This document shows, in pieces, positions 63,839 to 64,000 of a stretch of 64,000 nt of DNA (its first letter is position 1; each line of letters begins with the position of its first letter). This DNA comes from Rhodanobacter sp. C03 (GTDB taxonomy: Bacteria > Pseudomonadota > Gammaproteobacteria > Xanthomonadales > Rhodanobacteraceae), in contig NZ_MUNT01000007.1 in the NCBI RefSeq assembly GCF_002001175.1, forward strand, positions 232,155 through 296,154, in the 5' to 3' direction. The notes beneath the pieces were generated by a model. That model made no database searches. It was given only the letters and a program-made list of their open reading frames with translations, and was not told where the DNA came from. A program made the position numbers and the translations under genes.

Positions 63839-63872
63839 GGCCTAACGCTTGAGTTAAGCGGCGGCGAAGCCG
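63839..63872 (-). other. Truncated attC half-site
   Basis: The plus-strand sequence CCTAACGCTTGAGTTAAGCG is the complement of the 3' half of attC sites such as those of aadA cassettes, ending GCGTTAGGC on the minus strand. The matching 5' half is missing; unrelated sequence leading into an IS3-type end begins at about 63873. Confidence 0.75.
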
Positions 63873-63906
63873 GAGAGTTCCTACGCAAAAGTGGACACCG
63901 GTTGGT

Positions 63907-64000
63907 TAGCCGCAACGGGCCTCGAACTCGATGGGAGAACGATAGCCCAAGGCGGAGTGTAAGCGCTTGTTGTTGTAGAAATCGATGTAGCTGTGCACGG
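63907..64000 (-). mobile_element. IS3-family transposase OrfB, C-terminal end (cut by window edge)
   Basis: The minus strand encodes [20 protein letters not shown] then PIEFEARCG and a TAA at 63907-63909. This is the characteristic end of IS3-family (DDE, rve) transposases. The motif AAAAGTGGACACC just outside (63887-63899) probably belongs to the element terminus. The rest of the element lies beyond the window. Confidence 0.9.

Noticed and set aside
1..64000. CRISPR array or prophage
   Set aside because: No regularly spaced repeats and no phage capsid, portal, terminase or integrase genes were seen. The phage-tail-like proteins present are all T6SS components.

Overview
The window is GC-rich gammaproteobacterial chromosome, most likely Lysobacterales/Xanthomonadales and probably a Rhodanobacteraceae member such as Dyella, Rhodanobacter or Luteibacter. 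This placement is an inference from the tol-pal-cpoB-queE-queC-tRNA-Lys order, the style of the T6SS and the cassette-like attC sites; no marker gene settles it.

Layout. (1) 1-5.2 kb, core genome: the end of tolA, then tolB, pal, cpoB, queE, queC and tRNA-Lys(UUU) with its own promoter and terminator. (2) 5.2-13.4 kb, minus strand: a two-partner secretion operon encoding a periplasmic TPR-CHAT protein, a TpsB pore and a 1424-aa TpsA adhesin; an orphan histidine kinase lies upstream. (3) 15.3-24.2 kb: an OmpA-like protein and a DUF4280 PAAR-like protein on plus face a minus-strand VgrG module. That module is VgrG, a DUF4123 adaptor, an internally duplicated protein, then two unrecognised cytosolic-looking proteins. 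Each of these two is overlapped by the gene of an exported protein. The two share a positionally identical Cys-containing N-terminal signature and look like two effector-immunity pairs. (4) 24.9-31.1 kb: a Sec-exported RHS polymorphic toxin with a caspase-like His/Cys tip, a candidate periplasmic immunity protein, an RHS tip remnant and two VOC-family genes. (5) 31.1-56.4 kb: the T6SS structural locus. The minus arm holds a response regulator, a PhnD-like protein, an MltA-type transglycosylase, an HExxH protein, TssF, TssG, ClpV, a 151-aa ORF and a duplicated clpV 3' end. The plus arm holds a TraB/GumN protein, TssK, TssL, TssM, TssA, TssB, TssC, two Hcp proteins, TssE and a YkgJ-type protein, with a cupin gene inserted on the opposite strand. 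No TssJ was recognised. (6) 56.4-62.5 kb: a hybrid sensor kinase, the operon glnS/deaminase/TVP38, a DUF2007 gene and apt. (7) 62.6-64 kb: integron-type cassettes, with one complete attC, one attC half and an IS3-family transposase end at the window edge.

How the parts fit. TssB/TssC sheath, TssE/F/G/K baseplate, TssL/TssM membrane complex, Hcp tube, VgrG/PAAR tip and ClpV recycler make a nearly complete injection machine. The MltA enzyme, and perhaps the HExxH protein, could open the cell wall for it. The VgrG module would load its effectors through the DUF4123 adaptor. Together with the TPS adhesin and the RHS toxin, the region is concentrated on contact-dependent competition. The strongest leads for something undescribed are the paired VgrG-linked effector candidates with the shared tag, the clpV 3'-end duplication bracketing a small ORF, and the attC cassette cluster.
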